A stretch of DNA of 6,036 bases, taken from Acidimicrobiia bacterium (GTDB lineage: Bacteria > Actinomycetota > Acidimicrobiia > Acidimicrobiales > Iamiaceae). Shown piece by piece: positions 1 through 5,043 of the stretch. The DNA lies in NCBI GenBank assembly GCA_019247975.1, contig JAFBAD010000105.1, forward strand, positions 1-6,036. The letters are read 5' to 3'. The notes below the pieces were generated by a model. It searched no databases. It had not been told where the DNA came from and saw only the letters and a program-made list of their open reading frames with translations. The position numbers and the translations under genes were made by a program. Within the stretch, counting starts at the first letter, position 1. Every line of letters starts with the position of its first letter.

Positions 1-77
1 AGGACGTCGAAGTTGCCCTCGTCGTAGTTCCACCACCAGCGGCCGAGGAGGTCCTGGAGCCCGGCAGGATCGATCAC
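1..77 (-). CDS. SnoaL/NTF2-like family protein, N-terminal fragment (runs off left edge)
   Basis: This is the first 25 codons of a leftward gene cut by the window edge. Reading from a GTG at 77-75 gives MIDPAGLQDLLGRWWWNY followed by DEGNFDV. The pattern of a short helix, an aromatic WWW-x-Y patch and 'DEGNFDV' resembles the opening of actinobacterial SnoaL-like or nuclear-transport-factor-2-like proteins, which are small cone-shaped alpha+beta proteins acting as cyclases, isomerases or binding proteins. The GTG is the only usable start: the frame hits a stop (TAG, 89-87) just upstream with no other start codon between. No ribosome binding site is present, but an extended -10 ends 6 nt before the GTG, so the mRNA is probably leaderless. 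The gene is divergent from the oxygenase-like gene at 101. The family call rests on a very short stretch and is tentative; the coding call is firmer. Confidence 0.5.
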   Translation of the reverse strand, partial: MIDPAGLQDLLGRWWWNYDEGNFDV

Positions 78-83
78 ATAACA

Positions 84-92
84 ACGCTATCA
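84..92 (-). promoter_or_regulatory. Extended -10 promoter element for the leftward SnoaL-like gene
   Basis: On the minus strand the bases read TGATAGCGT, matching an extended -10 (TGn-TAnnnT). The hexamer TAGCGT ends 6 nt before the GTG at 77, the spacing expected when transcription starts at the first base of the start codon. No convincing -35 is visible. It shares bases with the opposite-strand -10 at 88-93. Confidence 0.4.
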
Positions 93-93
93 T
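88..93 (+). promoter_or_regulatory. -10 element (TATCAT) for the rightward oxygenase operon, leaderless type
   Basis: TATCAT differs from the TATAAT consensus at one base and ends 7 nt before the GTG start at 101. No purine-rich ribosome binding site lies between them (CTCTGCT). This arrangement predicts a transcript beginning at or next to the start codon. No recognisable -35 is seen. Confidence 0.5.
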
Positions 94-100
94 CTCTGCT

Positions 101-1144
101 GTGACCGAGATCCAGGAGCAGCTCGCGCGGGTGCTCACCCCGGTGGCGCCACCGCGCGTCCTCGAACCCGTGTACAGCGACGACGAGTACGAGCGCCTGC
201 TCGGCGTGATCAAGCAGCACGGGCCCTGGCCGATCATCGCGGCGCACCACTTCGAGACCGTCGACGAGCTCATCGCCACGACGACCGGGATCGTCCCGAA
301 GGACCACGGCCTCACGCTCGACGACGTCGCGGCTGCGCAGTTCCGAGGCTTCTTCGCGAAGAACTCCGTCTGCTTCCACCCGGAGCTCGAGGACATCTTC
401 TACAACCCTCGCTTCCTCGAGCAGATCCGCTCCTACTGGGACGTCCCCTACGCGAAGCCGACGATGATGCTGTTCAACCTCTGCGGTCCCGACGGCGCGG
501 GCACCGGTCCCCCGCACCTCGACGCGGTCACCTTCAGAGGCGTCCGCATCGAGAACACCCCCATCTGGCTGCAGAACGTGATGGCGAAGTCAGGGCTGTT
601 CAGCGACTACCTCGTGAAGATGGGCCAGATCATCACGTGGTGGTACCTCGGCCCGGAGGGCACGTTCACCTACTGGCCCGACGGGCCGCTGCAACCGCCC
701 AAGCGCCTCGAGCACCCGCTGTGGAACAAGGGCGTGGTCGTGCAGAACGAGCTCATGTTCCACCGCGGCGACCCGGTGGGCCAGCCCCGGCCCATCGAGG
801 GGATGAAGCACCGCTCGCTGATCGACTACGACCGAGGTGAAGACGCCTGGACGATCACGACGGACGGGAACCCGATCCGGCGCTACGACCCATCCGAGAT
901 GCGCCTGCTGGTCCACTGGAACGCCGAGCTGTACGCGGACATGGACGAGTGCCGCAAGGTGATGGACCACACCGACGACCTGAGCCACGATCAGGTCGTC
1001 GACACGCTCATCGCCGATCTCCGATCCAAGGGCCGGAACGTCTCCATGCCCTCCGACCCGCTGCACGACGTCGAGTTCATCCAGACGCTCACGGAGACCT
1101 ACACGATCGCTCCGACGACCGACTGGATCGACCAGGTCGCATGA
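101..1144 (+). CDS. Putative phytanoyl-CoA-dioxygenase-like Fe(II)/2-oxoglutarate oxygenase, 347 aa
   Basis: The protein has no signal peptide or membrane segment and is probably cytoplasmic. Its middle resembles the jelly-roll core of PhyH-type oxygenases. PPHLDAVTF gives an HxD motif (H139, D141). About 80 residues later, NELMFHRGD gives a distal histidine (H221), followed by basic residues R230 and R238 that could bind 2-oxoglutarate. Between them, WWYLGPEGTFTYWPDG sits where PhyH proteins carry their 'NG-x-PGSH' turn. Such enzymes hydroxylate an unactivated carbon using O2 and 2-oxoglutarate. The 70-residue C-terminal extension after about residue 275 is acidic/helical and unrecognised. 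The start is GTG at 101, supported by the -10 at 88-93 and the lack of room for a leader. The stop overlaps the ATG of the crotonase gene (ATGA), so the two are translationally coupled and probably share a substrate pathway. The fold is inferred from the spaced His/Asp/His pattern only; a protein of unknown function is the alternative. Confidence 0.5.
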   Translation: MTEIQEQLARVLTPVAPPRVLEPVYSDDEYERLLGVIKQHGPWPIIAAHHFETVDELIATTTGIVPKDHGLTLDDVAAAQFRGFFAKNSVCFHPELEDIFYNPRFLEQIRSYWDVPYAKPTMMLFNLCGPDGAGTGPPHLDAVTFRGVRIENTPIWLQNVMAKSGLFSDYLVKMGQIITWWYLGPEGTFTYWPDGPLQPPKRLEHPLWNKGVVVQNELMFHRGDPVGQPRPIEGMKHRSLIDYDRGEDAWTITTDGNPIRRYDPSEMRLLVHWNAELYADMDECRKVMDHTDDLSHDQVVDTLIADLRSKGRNVSMPSDPLHDVEFIQTLTETYTIAPTTDWIDQVA

Positions 1145-1935
1145 CCGAGACGATCGAGGTCGAGGAGCCGGCCGACCACGTCAGGGTCCTCATCCTCAAC
1201 CGACCCGACCAGCTCAACGCCCTCGACTATCCCCTGGTCGGCGCGCTGCACGACGCGCTCGACGCAGCCGCCGCAGACGACGACTGCCGGGTGATCGTGC
1301 TCACCGGAGCCGGACGTGGCTTCTGCGCCGGGCTCGACCTGCGCGACTACGGCGCGCCGCCCGAGGTCGGCGAGCACCGCCACCGGCACGCCGGGGTCAC
1401 CCCGCAGGCCTTCCTGGCCAACCTGACCCAGCACATCCACGACACCCCGCAGGTGGTGATCGCCTCGATCAACGGCGCCGCCTTCGGTGGTGGCCTCGCT
1501 CTCGCCGCCGCCTGCGACCTGCGACTGGCGTCCGCCTCGGCGACGTTCTGCTCAGCGTTCATCCGGACCGGTCTCACCGGCACCGATGTGGGCATCACGT
1601 ACTTCCTGCCGAGGCTGATCGGCGCCTCGCGCGCCTTCGACATGATCCTGAGCGGTCGCACGGTCGACGCCGCCGAAGCGGAGCGGATGGGGCTGGTCTC
1701 CCGGGTCCTCCCCGACGACGAGCTCGTGGGCGCCACACTCGAGCTGGCGTCGAAGATCGCCGGCTACACGGCCTTCGGTCTGCGCCGCACCAAGGAGGTC
1801 ATGTGGCACAACCTGGAGGCGCCGAGCCTGGCGTCGGCGATCGCGATGGAGAACCGCAACCAAGAGCTCGGTGTCCAGGATCCCGAGGTGCTCGACTACA
1901 TGAGCAACTACAGCCAGCGACACCAGCGCGGCTAG
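1141..1935 (+). CDS. Enoyl-CoA hydratase/isomerase (crotonase) family protein, 264 aa
   Basis: The length and full domain order are typical of a crotonase. There is an N-terminal strand with NRPDQLNAL (20-28). The first oxyanion-hole segment, GRGFCAGLDLRDY, is at 58-70, and the second, GAAFGGGLALAAACDLRLA, at 112-130. LPRLIG follows at 156-161, then the GLVSRVLP element (184-191) and the C-terminal helices. CoA-ester binding is therefore well supported. The two catalytic glutamates of true hydratases are absent: position 120 is Ala and position 140 is Phe. D149 in GLTGTDVGITY lies where 4-chlorobenzoyl-CoA dehalogenase and dienoyl-CoA isomerase carry a catalytic Asp, so simple hydration of enoyl-CoA is doubtful. 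I chose the ATG at 1141, which overlaps the upstream stop by 4 bp; an earlier in-frame GTG at 949 would lie deep inside the oxygenase gene and gives a non-homologous Arg/Pro-rich leader. Translation is probably coupled to the upstream gene. Confidence 0.9.
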   Translation: MTETIEVEEPADHVRVLILNRPDQLNALDYPLVGALHDALDAAAADDDCRVIVLTGAGRGFCAGLDLRDYGAPPEVGEHRHRHAGVTPQAFLANLTQHIHDTPQVVIASINGAAFGGGLALAAACDLRLASASATFCSAFIRTGLTGTDVGITYFLPRLIGASRAFDMILSGRTVDAAEAERMGLVSRVLPDDELVGATLELASKIAGYTAFGLRRTKEVMWHNLEAPSLASAIAMENRNQELGVQDPEVLDYMSNYSQRHQRG

Positions 1936-1946
1936 CTCGACAGGAC

Positions 1947-1950
1947 GGAG
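1947..1950 (+). promoter_or_regulatory. Ribosome binding site (GGAG) of the TetR gene
   Basis: GGAG lies 7 nt before the ATG at 1958, within the 22-bp gap after the crotonase stop. It fixes the TetR start and shows this third gene can be translated independently, unlike the coupled gene before it. Confidence 0.6.
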
Positions 1951-1957
1951 CCGACCG

Positions 1958-2623
1958 ATGACAGCACCCGCGGAACCCGGCCAGGGGCGAGGTGCCAGCC
2001 GCGCGCAAGCGACCCGGGCCGCACTGATCGAGGTGGCCGCCGAGCTGTTCGCCGAGCGCGGGTACGTCCAGACCTCGATCCGGGACATCACTCGCAAGGG
2101 TGAGGTCACCAGCGGCGCCATCTACGGCCACTTCCGCAACAAGGCGGACCTGCTGGCCGAGGCCATCAGTGCCCGCACCGAGGTCGAGCTCGAGGCCCAA
2201 TCGGTCGAACCCGGCGAGGAAGCGCACTACATCGAGTCGCTGACCCGCTTGGCGGCCGACTACGAGGCGCGCCGTCGGCTCCGGGCCCTCATCGTCCAGG
2301 GCGCGGCCGCGGCACAGACCGACGAGGAGACCCGAACACGGCTGCGCGAGGAGCAGCTCGCCCACCTCGACACGTGGGTCACGGGCTACGAGGCGGCACC
2401 GGACCGCATGGGCATCGATCCGTCGGTCGACGTGCCGACCTTCGTGTTGCTCACCTGGGCCATCGAGCTCGGCCTCGGGGTCCTCGAGAGCTTCGGCATC
2501 GAGCCGACGTCCAAGGAGGCCTGGGCCCAGGTGCAGAGCCGGGTTGCGCGCGGGATGCAGCTGCCGCCGGACGACTCCACGCCGAAGGGCACCCGCGCCA
2601 AGGCGGCACGCAAGCGGTCCTGA
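1958..2623 (+). CDS. TetR/AcrR family transcriptional regulator, 221 aa
   Basis: The N-terminus carries a standard TetR DNA-binding domain. ATRAALIEVAAELFAERGY (18-36) is helix 1, and the helix-turn-helix runs from T39 to F59, ending in the family hallmark GAIYGHFRNKADLL (53-66). The remainder (about 70-205) is a helical ligand-binding and dimerisation domain with no recognisable ligand signature. The protein ends in a basic tail, TPKGTRAKAARKRS, which is unusual for the family and may add non-specific DNA contacts. The gene follows the crotonase by 22 bp on the same strand and is probably co-transcribed from the promoter at 88-93, so it may repress its own operon in response to an acyl-CoA or substrate-derived ligand. 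No clear palindrome was seen in the 22-bp gap before it. Its 3' end is 3 bp from the end of the convergent GH1 gene. Confidence 0.93.
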   Translation: MTAPAEPGQGRGASRAQATRAALIEVAAELFAERGYVQTSIRDITRKGEVTSGAIYGHFRNKADLLAEAISARTEVELEAQSVEPGEEAHYIESLTRLAADYEARRRLRALIVQGAAAAQTDEETRTRLREEQLAHLDTWVTGYEAAPDRMGIDPSVDVPTFVLLTWAIELGLGVLESFGIEPTSKEAWAQVQSRVARGMQLPPDDSTPKGTRAKAARKRS

Positions 2624-2626
2624 GCG

Positions 2627-3799
2627 CTACTCGAGCGCGTTCGCCCGAGCGACGCTCCCGAGCCAGGCCAGGCTGGGCTTCGGACGGCGCTCGAAGGTCG
2701 TCCGGTCCACCTCGATGAGCCCGAAGGTGGGCTCCCAACGGCCCCACTCGAAGTTGTCGAGCAGGCTCCAGTGCAGGTACCCCCGCACGTCGATGCCGTC
2801 GTCCACTGCGTCGCCCAGATGGCCGAGCGCCTCACCGGTGTAGGCGATCCGCCGCTCGTCGTCAGCGGTGGCGATGCCGTTCTCGGTGATGACGATCGGC
2901 ACGTCGCCGAGGACCTCATGCGTGTGGCGGACGGCGATGCCGAGCGCATCAGCGCGGTAGGCCCAGCCCATCAGCGTGTTGTCCGGGTGCTCGGGGTGGG
3001 CGACGATGCCGTGCTCGTCGACGGTCTGGCTCGTGTAGGACTGCACGCCCACGAAGTCGTCGTCGCGCGCGGCGTCGAGGTACATGTCCTCCCATTGGTG
3101 CTGCACCGCGGCGTGCTTCGCCTCGGCACCCGGCGCAGCCACGAGCGCCTGGTTCGCGACGGTCCAGCCCACGCGTGCACGAGTGACGGATCGCACCATG
3201 GGTGCCGCCGCCCGGTGCGCGGCGATGAGCGGCTCACCGAAGTCCGGATCGGGCAGGGCGTCGAAGGGGTACGGCTCACCGGCCGCAACGCGGCGCAGCG
3301 CGCCGTGATTGAGGGCGAGCACGTTGGGCTCGTTGATCGTGCACACCCACTCGACGCCGTCGAGGACCGAGCACGCTTGCTCGACGTACCGGCAGAACAG
3401 GTCGGGCGCATCGGGCCCCAACCAGCCGCCCAGCTCCCCGAACCACAGCGGGTGGGTGAAGTGGTGCAGGGTGACGACCGGCGTCAGCCCGAGACCGAGG
3501 GCCGTGTCGATCATCCGCCGGTAGTGGGCCAACACGGCGAGGGAGAACTTCCCGGGGCTGGGCTCGATGCGGGACCACTCGAGGCTGAAGCGGTAGGCGT
3601 CGAGTCCGGCGTCGGCCAAGAGCTTCATGTCCTCGTCGAACCGGTGGTAGCTGTCGCACGCGTCGCCGCTGAACTGCACGCCGTAGCGGGCCGCGTCGTG
3701 CTCGAGCTTCCACCAGTCGTTGTTGAGGTTGTTCCCTTCGATCTGATGGGCCGCGGTGGCTGCGCCCCACAGGAACCCGTCGGGGAAGGTGCGCGTCAC
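2627..3799 (-). CDS. Glycoside hydrolase family 1 beta-glycosidase, 390 aa
   Basis: GH1 enzymes hydrolyse beta-linked glucosides and related glycosides with retention of configuration. The protein opens with FPDGFLWGAATAAHQIEG, where Q19 is the conserved sugar-binding Gln. It carries LHHFTHP (H113), the acid/base motif TINEPN (E157), the nucleophile motif ITENG (E306), and the aglycone-side block HWSLLDNFEWG (W344, E351, W352). All key catalytic and glycone-site residues are therefore present. At 390 aa it is shorter than the usual 440-480 aa, the loss being in loops and not the core. There is no signal peptide, so it acts in the cytoplasm. I start it at the GTG at 3799-3797, which overlaps the stop of the DegT-like gene by 4 bp (GTGA) and gives exactly the family N-terminus; an open frame continues far upstream but only as a shadow of that neighbour. 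It is the second gene of a leftward operon, with a GH78 rhamnosidase nearby. Activity is well supported; the natural substrate is unknown. Confidence 0.93.
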   Translation of the reverse strand: MTRTFPDGFLWGAATAAHQIEGNNLNNDWWKLEHDAARYGVQFSGDACDSYHRFDEDMKLLADAGLDAYRFSLEWSRIEPSPGKFSLAVLAHYRRMIDTALGLGLTPVVTLHHFTHPLWFGELGGWLGPDAPDLFCRYVEQACSVLDGVEWVCTINEPNVLALNHGALRRVAAGEPYPFDALPDPDFGEPLIAAHRAAAPMVRSVTRARVGWTVANQALVAAPGAEAKHAAVQHQWEDMYLDAARDDDFVGVQSYTSQTVDEHGIVAHPEHPDNTLMGWAYRADALGIAVRHTHEVLGDVPIVITENGIATADDERRIAYTGEALGHLGDAVDDGIDVRGYLHWSLLDNFEWGRWEPTFGLIEVDRTTFERRPKPSLAWLGSVARANALE

Positions 3800-5001
3800 C
3801 GGCGGCTCACGACCTCGTCGATGACCCCGCACACGAAGTCGACGTCGTCGTCGGTCAGGAAGTGGTTGCACGGAAGGATCAGTGCGTGCTCCATGACCCG
3901 GTCCGCCTCGGGGTAGCCGTCCGGGTCGCTGCGGTAGGTCACACCGCGCATCATCGGTTGGCGGGTCACGTTGCCGGTCCACACCATGCGGGTCTCGACA
4001 CCGCGCTCCTCCAGCTCCACCTGGAAGTCCGCACGCTTGAGCCCGCCCTCGGGGCGGATCACGAAGGGGTAGGAGAGCCACGCCGTCTCGAGCCCGGGTA
4101 GCTGGCGCGGCGTCTCGAACAGCTCCGGGTAGCGGGCGAAGAACTCGGTGTAGCGAGCGAAGTTCCGCTGCCGCACCTCGTAGTTGCGGGCCAGCTTGTC
4201 GAGCTGTGCGAGGCCGAACGCGGCGCCCAGCTCCGAGGGCTCGAAGTTCCAGCCGAGCTCCTCGAACACGAAGAGGCTGTCGTACTCCATGCCGTCCACC
4301 TCGGCCAGGAAGCGCTTGTCGCCCTTCCGGCTCCCGTAGAACTGCACCTCGCTGCTGCGACCCCACCGACGCAGCAGGAGACCACGGTCGCGCAGGGCCT
4401 CGTCGTCGAGCAGCACCATGCCGCCGTTCCCCGCAGCGGTGATGATGTGGGAGGCGGCGAAGCTCGTGACGCTGATGTCCGACCGCGTTCCCGTCGGGCT
4501 GCCTCGCAACGTCGCGCCGAGTGCGTCGCACGAGTCCTCGATCACCTGGAGGCCGCGCTCGTCGGCGATGGTGCGGATGCGGTCCCAGTCCGGGGCGTTG
4601 CCGATGAGGTTCGGCACGAGGACCGCCTTCGTCTGGGGACCGATGAGCCGCTCGAGTGCGTCGACGTCGACGTTGTAGGTGCCGGGCTCGACATCGACGA
4701 ACACCGGGACGAGACCGGCCCGGACGATCGGCGCGACATCGGTCGAGAAGGTGAGCACGGAGGTGATCACCTCGGAGCCCTTCGGCAGGTCGAGCAGCTC
4801 GACGGCCAGGTAGAGCGCCGACGAGCCGGAGTTCACCGCGATGCCGTCCCGCTTGCCGAAGAGCTCGGCGACCCGCCGCTCGAAGGACCGCACCCGCTTC
4901 CCGATCCGGAACGCCGTCGGGCCGGACCGGAGCACCTCGACGCAGGCTTCGATCTCCGCCTCGTCGTGCACGCTCCCCGCGTAGAGCACCCGTTTGGCCA
5001 T
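3796..5001 (-). CDS. DegT/DnrJ/EryC1-fold enzyme of the E1/ColD sugar 3-dehydratase type (Lys replaced by His), 401 aa
   Basis: The fold is that of type I PLP sugar aminotransferases: NSGSSALYLAVELL (57-70) binds the cofactor phosphate, FVDVEPGTYNVD follows at 101-112, and EDSCDALGA (155-163) holds the Asp that contacts the pyridine nitrogen (D156). The Schiff-base lysine, expected in an SFxxxK motif, is replaced: S180-F181-A-A-S-H185. The same Lys-to-His change defines ColD and E1 (RfbH/AscC/DdhC), which use PMP to remove the 3-hydroxyl of 4-keto-6-deoxyhexoses. Further resemblance to E1, recalled from memory, includes ETRMVWTGNVTRQP (336-349) and LGWNF (249-253) with GLAQLDKL (263-270). E1's cluster cysteines are absent: the only Cys are at 20, 158, 378 and 391. 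A ColD-like or new activity is therefore more likely than E1 chemistry. ATG at 5001 is the start; a -10 lies 6 nt upstream. It is the first gene of an operon with the GH1 enzyme. The motif SHIITAAGNGGM differs from ColD and suggests a separate subgroup. Confidence 0.88.
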   Translation of the reverse strand: MAKRVLYAGSVHDEAEIEACVEVLRSGPTAFRIGKRVRSFERRVAELFGKRDGIAVNSGSSALYLAVELLDLPKGSEVITSVLTFSTDVAPIVRAGLVPVFVDVEPGTYNVDVDALERLIGPQTKAVLVPNLIGNAPDWDRIRTIADERGLQVIEDSCDALGATLRGSPTGTRSDISVTSFAASHIITAAGNGGMVLLDDEALRDRGLLLRRWGRSSEVQFYGSRKGDKRFLAEVDGMEYDSLFVFEELGWNFEPSELGAAFGLAQLDKLARNYEVRQRNFARYTEFFARYPELFETPRQLPGLETAWLSYPFVIRPEGGLKRADFQVELEERGVETRMVWTGNVTRQPMMRGVTYRSDPDGYPEADRVMEHALILPCNHFLTDDDVDFVCGVIDEVVSRR

Positions 5002-5007
5002 GCGGGC

Positions 5008-5013
5008 ATGCTA
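5008..5013 (-). promoter_or_regulatory. -10 element (TAGCAT) for the DegT-like/GH1 operon, leaderless type
   Basis: On the minus strand TAGCAT fits TAnnnT with one further consensus base (A at position 5) and ends exactly 6 nt before the ATG at 5001. No ribosome binding site is present between them (GCCCGC). This repeats the geometry seen at the two starts near the left edge and argues for a leaderless mRNA. No good -35 is seen at the usual distance. Confidence 0.45.
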
Positions 5014-5014
5014 C

Positions 5015-5020
5015 TAGACT
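5015..5020 (+). promoter_or_regulatory. Possible -10 element (TAGACT) for the GH78 gene
   Basis: TAGACT fits TAnnnT and would give a start site near 5026-5028, leaving a short leader that still contains the GGAGG ribosome binding site. A weak -35-like TTGGCC lies at 4994-4999 with a short 15-nt spacer. The element is inside the left half of the palindrome at 5015-5027. Support is weak. Confidence 0.3.
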
Positions 5021-5027
5021 GAGTCAA
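5015..5027. promoter_or_regulatory. Candidate operator palindrome in the divergent GH78 / DegT-like promoter region
   Basis: TAGACTGAGTCAA is a 13-bp near-palindrome: it matches TTGACTnAGTCAA at 12 of 13 positions, the only departure being the second base. It sits between the two start codons, overlapping the possible rightward -10 and ending 1 nt from the leftward -10, so a bound dimeric repressor could shut both directions. Short odd-spaced palindromes of this kind are typical TetR- or MarR-type operators, but the protein that binds it is not identified. The local TetR gene at 1958-2623 is one possibility, although its own operon promoter lacks the same motif. Confidence 0.35.
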
Positions 5028-5034
5028 CTAACTG

Positions 5035-5039
5035 GGAGG
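5035..5039 (+). promoter_or_regulatory. Ribosome binding site (GGAGG) of the GH78 gene
   Basis: A strong GGAGG inside GGGAGGG lies 4 nt before the ATG at 5044. The spacing is slightly short but the match to the 16S tail is good, and it fixes the start of the rhamnosidase. It is the strongest such site in the window and contrasts with the leaderless gene on the other strand. Confidence 0.65.
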
Positions 5040-5043
5040 GACG

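Noticed and set aside
708..721. CTCGAGCACCCGCT shared with about 5079-5092, looking like a dispersed repeat
   Set aside because: Both copies encode Leu-Glu-His-Pro-Leu in unrelated proteins using the favoured GC-rich codons, so coincidence is enough.
590..1066. Minus-strand frame opposite the oxygenase-like gene (and similar frames at 74-517, 1552-2121, 1799-2365 and 2386-2949)
   Set aside because: None shows a family motif, a suitable start region or a ribosome binding site; each lies opposite a well-supported gene.
949..1140. Upstream extension of the crotonase frame from a GTG at 949
   Set aside because: It overlaps the oxygenase-like gene for 190 bp and reads as Arg/His/Pro-rich low-quality sequence; the ATG at 1141 gives the usual crotonase start.
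2647..2657. GAGCGACGCTC inverted repeat near the convergent gene ends, considered as a terminator
   Set aside because: Arms of 5 bp around a 1-nt loop cannot form a stable hairpin, it lies inside the GH1 coding region and no T-run follows.
2771..3916. Plus-strand open frame of 381 codons opposite the GH1 gene
   Set aside because: It is rich in Val/Asp/Arg/Gly with no recognisable domain and is the mirror of a clear GH1 enzyme; long antisense frames are expected where third positions are almost all G or C.
3800..4531. Upstream extension of the GH1 reading frame beyond the GTG at 3799
   Set aside because: The extension is an Arg/Pro/Ala-rich shadow of the DegT-like gene and has no homology; the GH1 N-terminal motif begins right after the GTG.
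4447..5022. Plus-strand 191-codon frame opposite the start of the DegT-like gene
   Set aside because: Composition is Asp/Arg/Val/Gly-rich antisense sequence with no domain; it also crosses the promoter region.
5022..5027. TTGACT on the minus strand as a -35 box for the DegT-like gene
   Set aside because: It lies only 8 bp from the TAGCAT -10, far short of the 16-18 bp needed; it is better explained as half of the palindrome.
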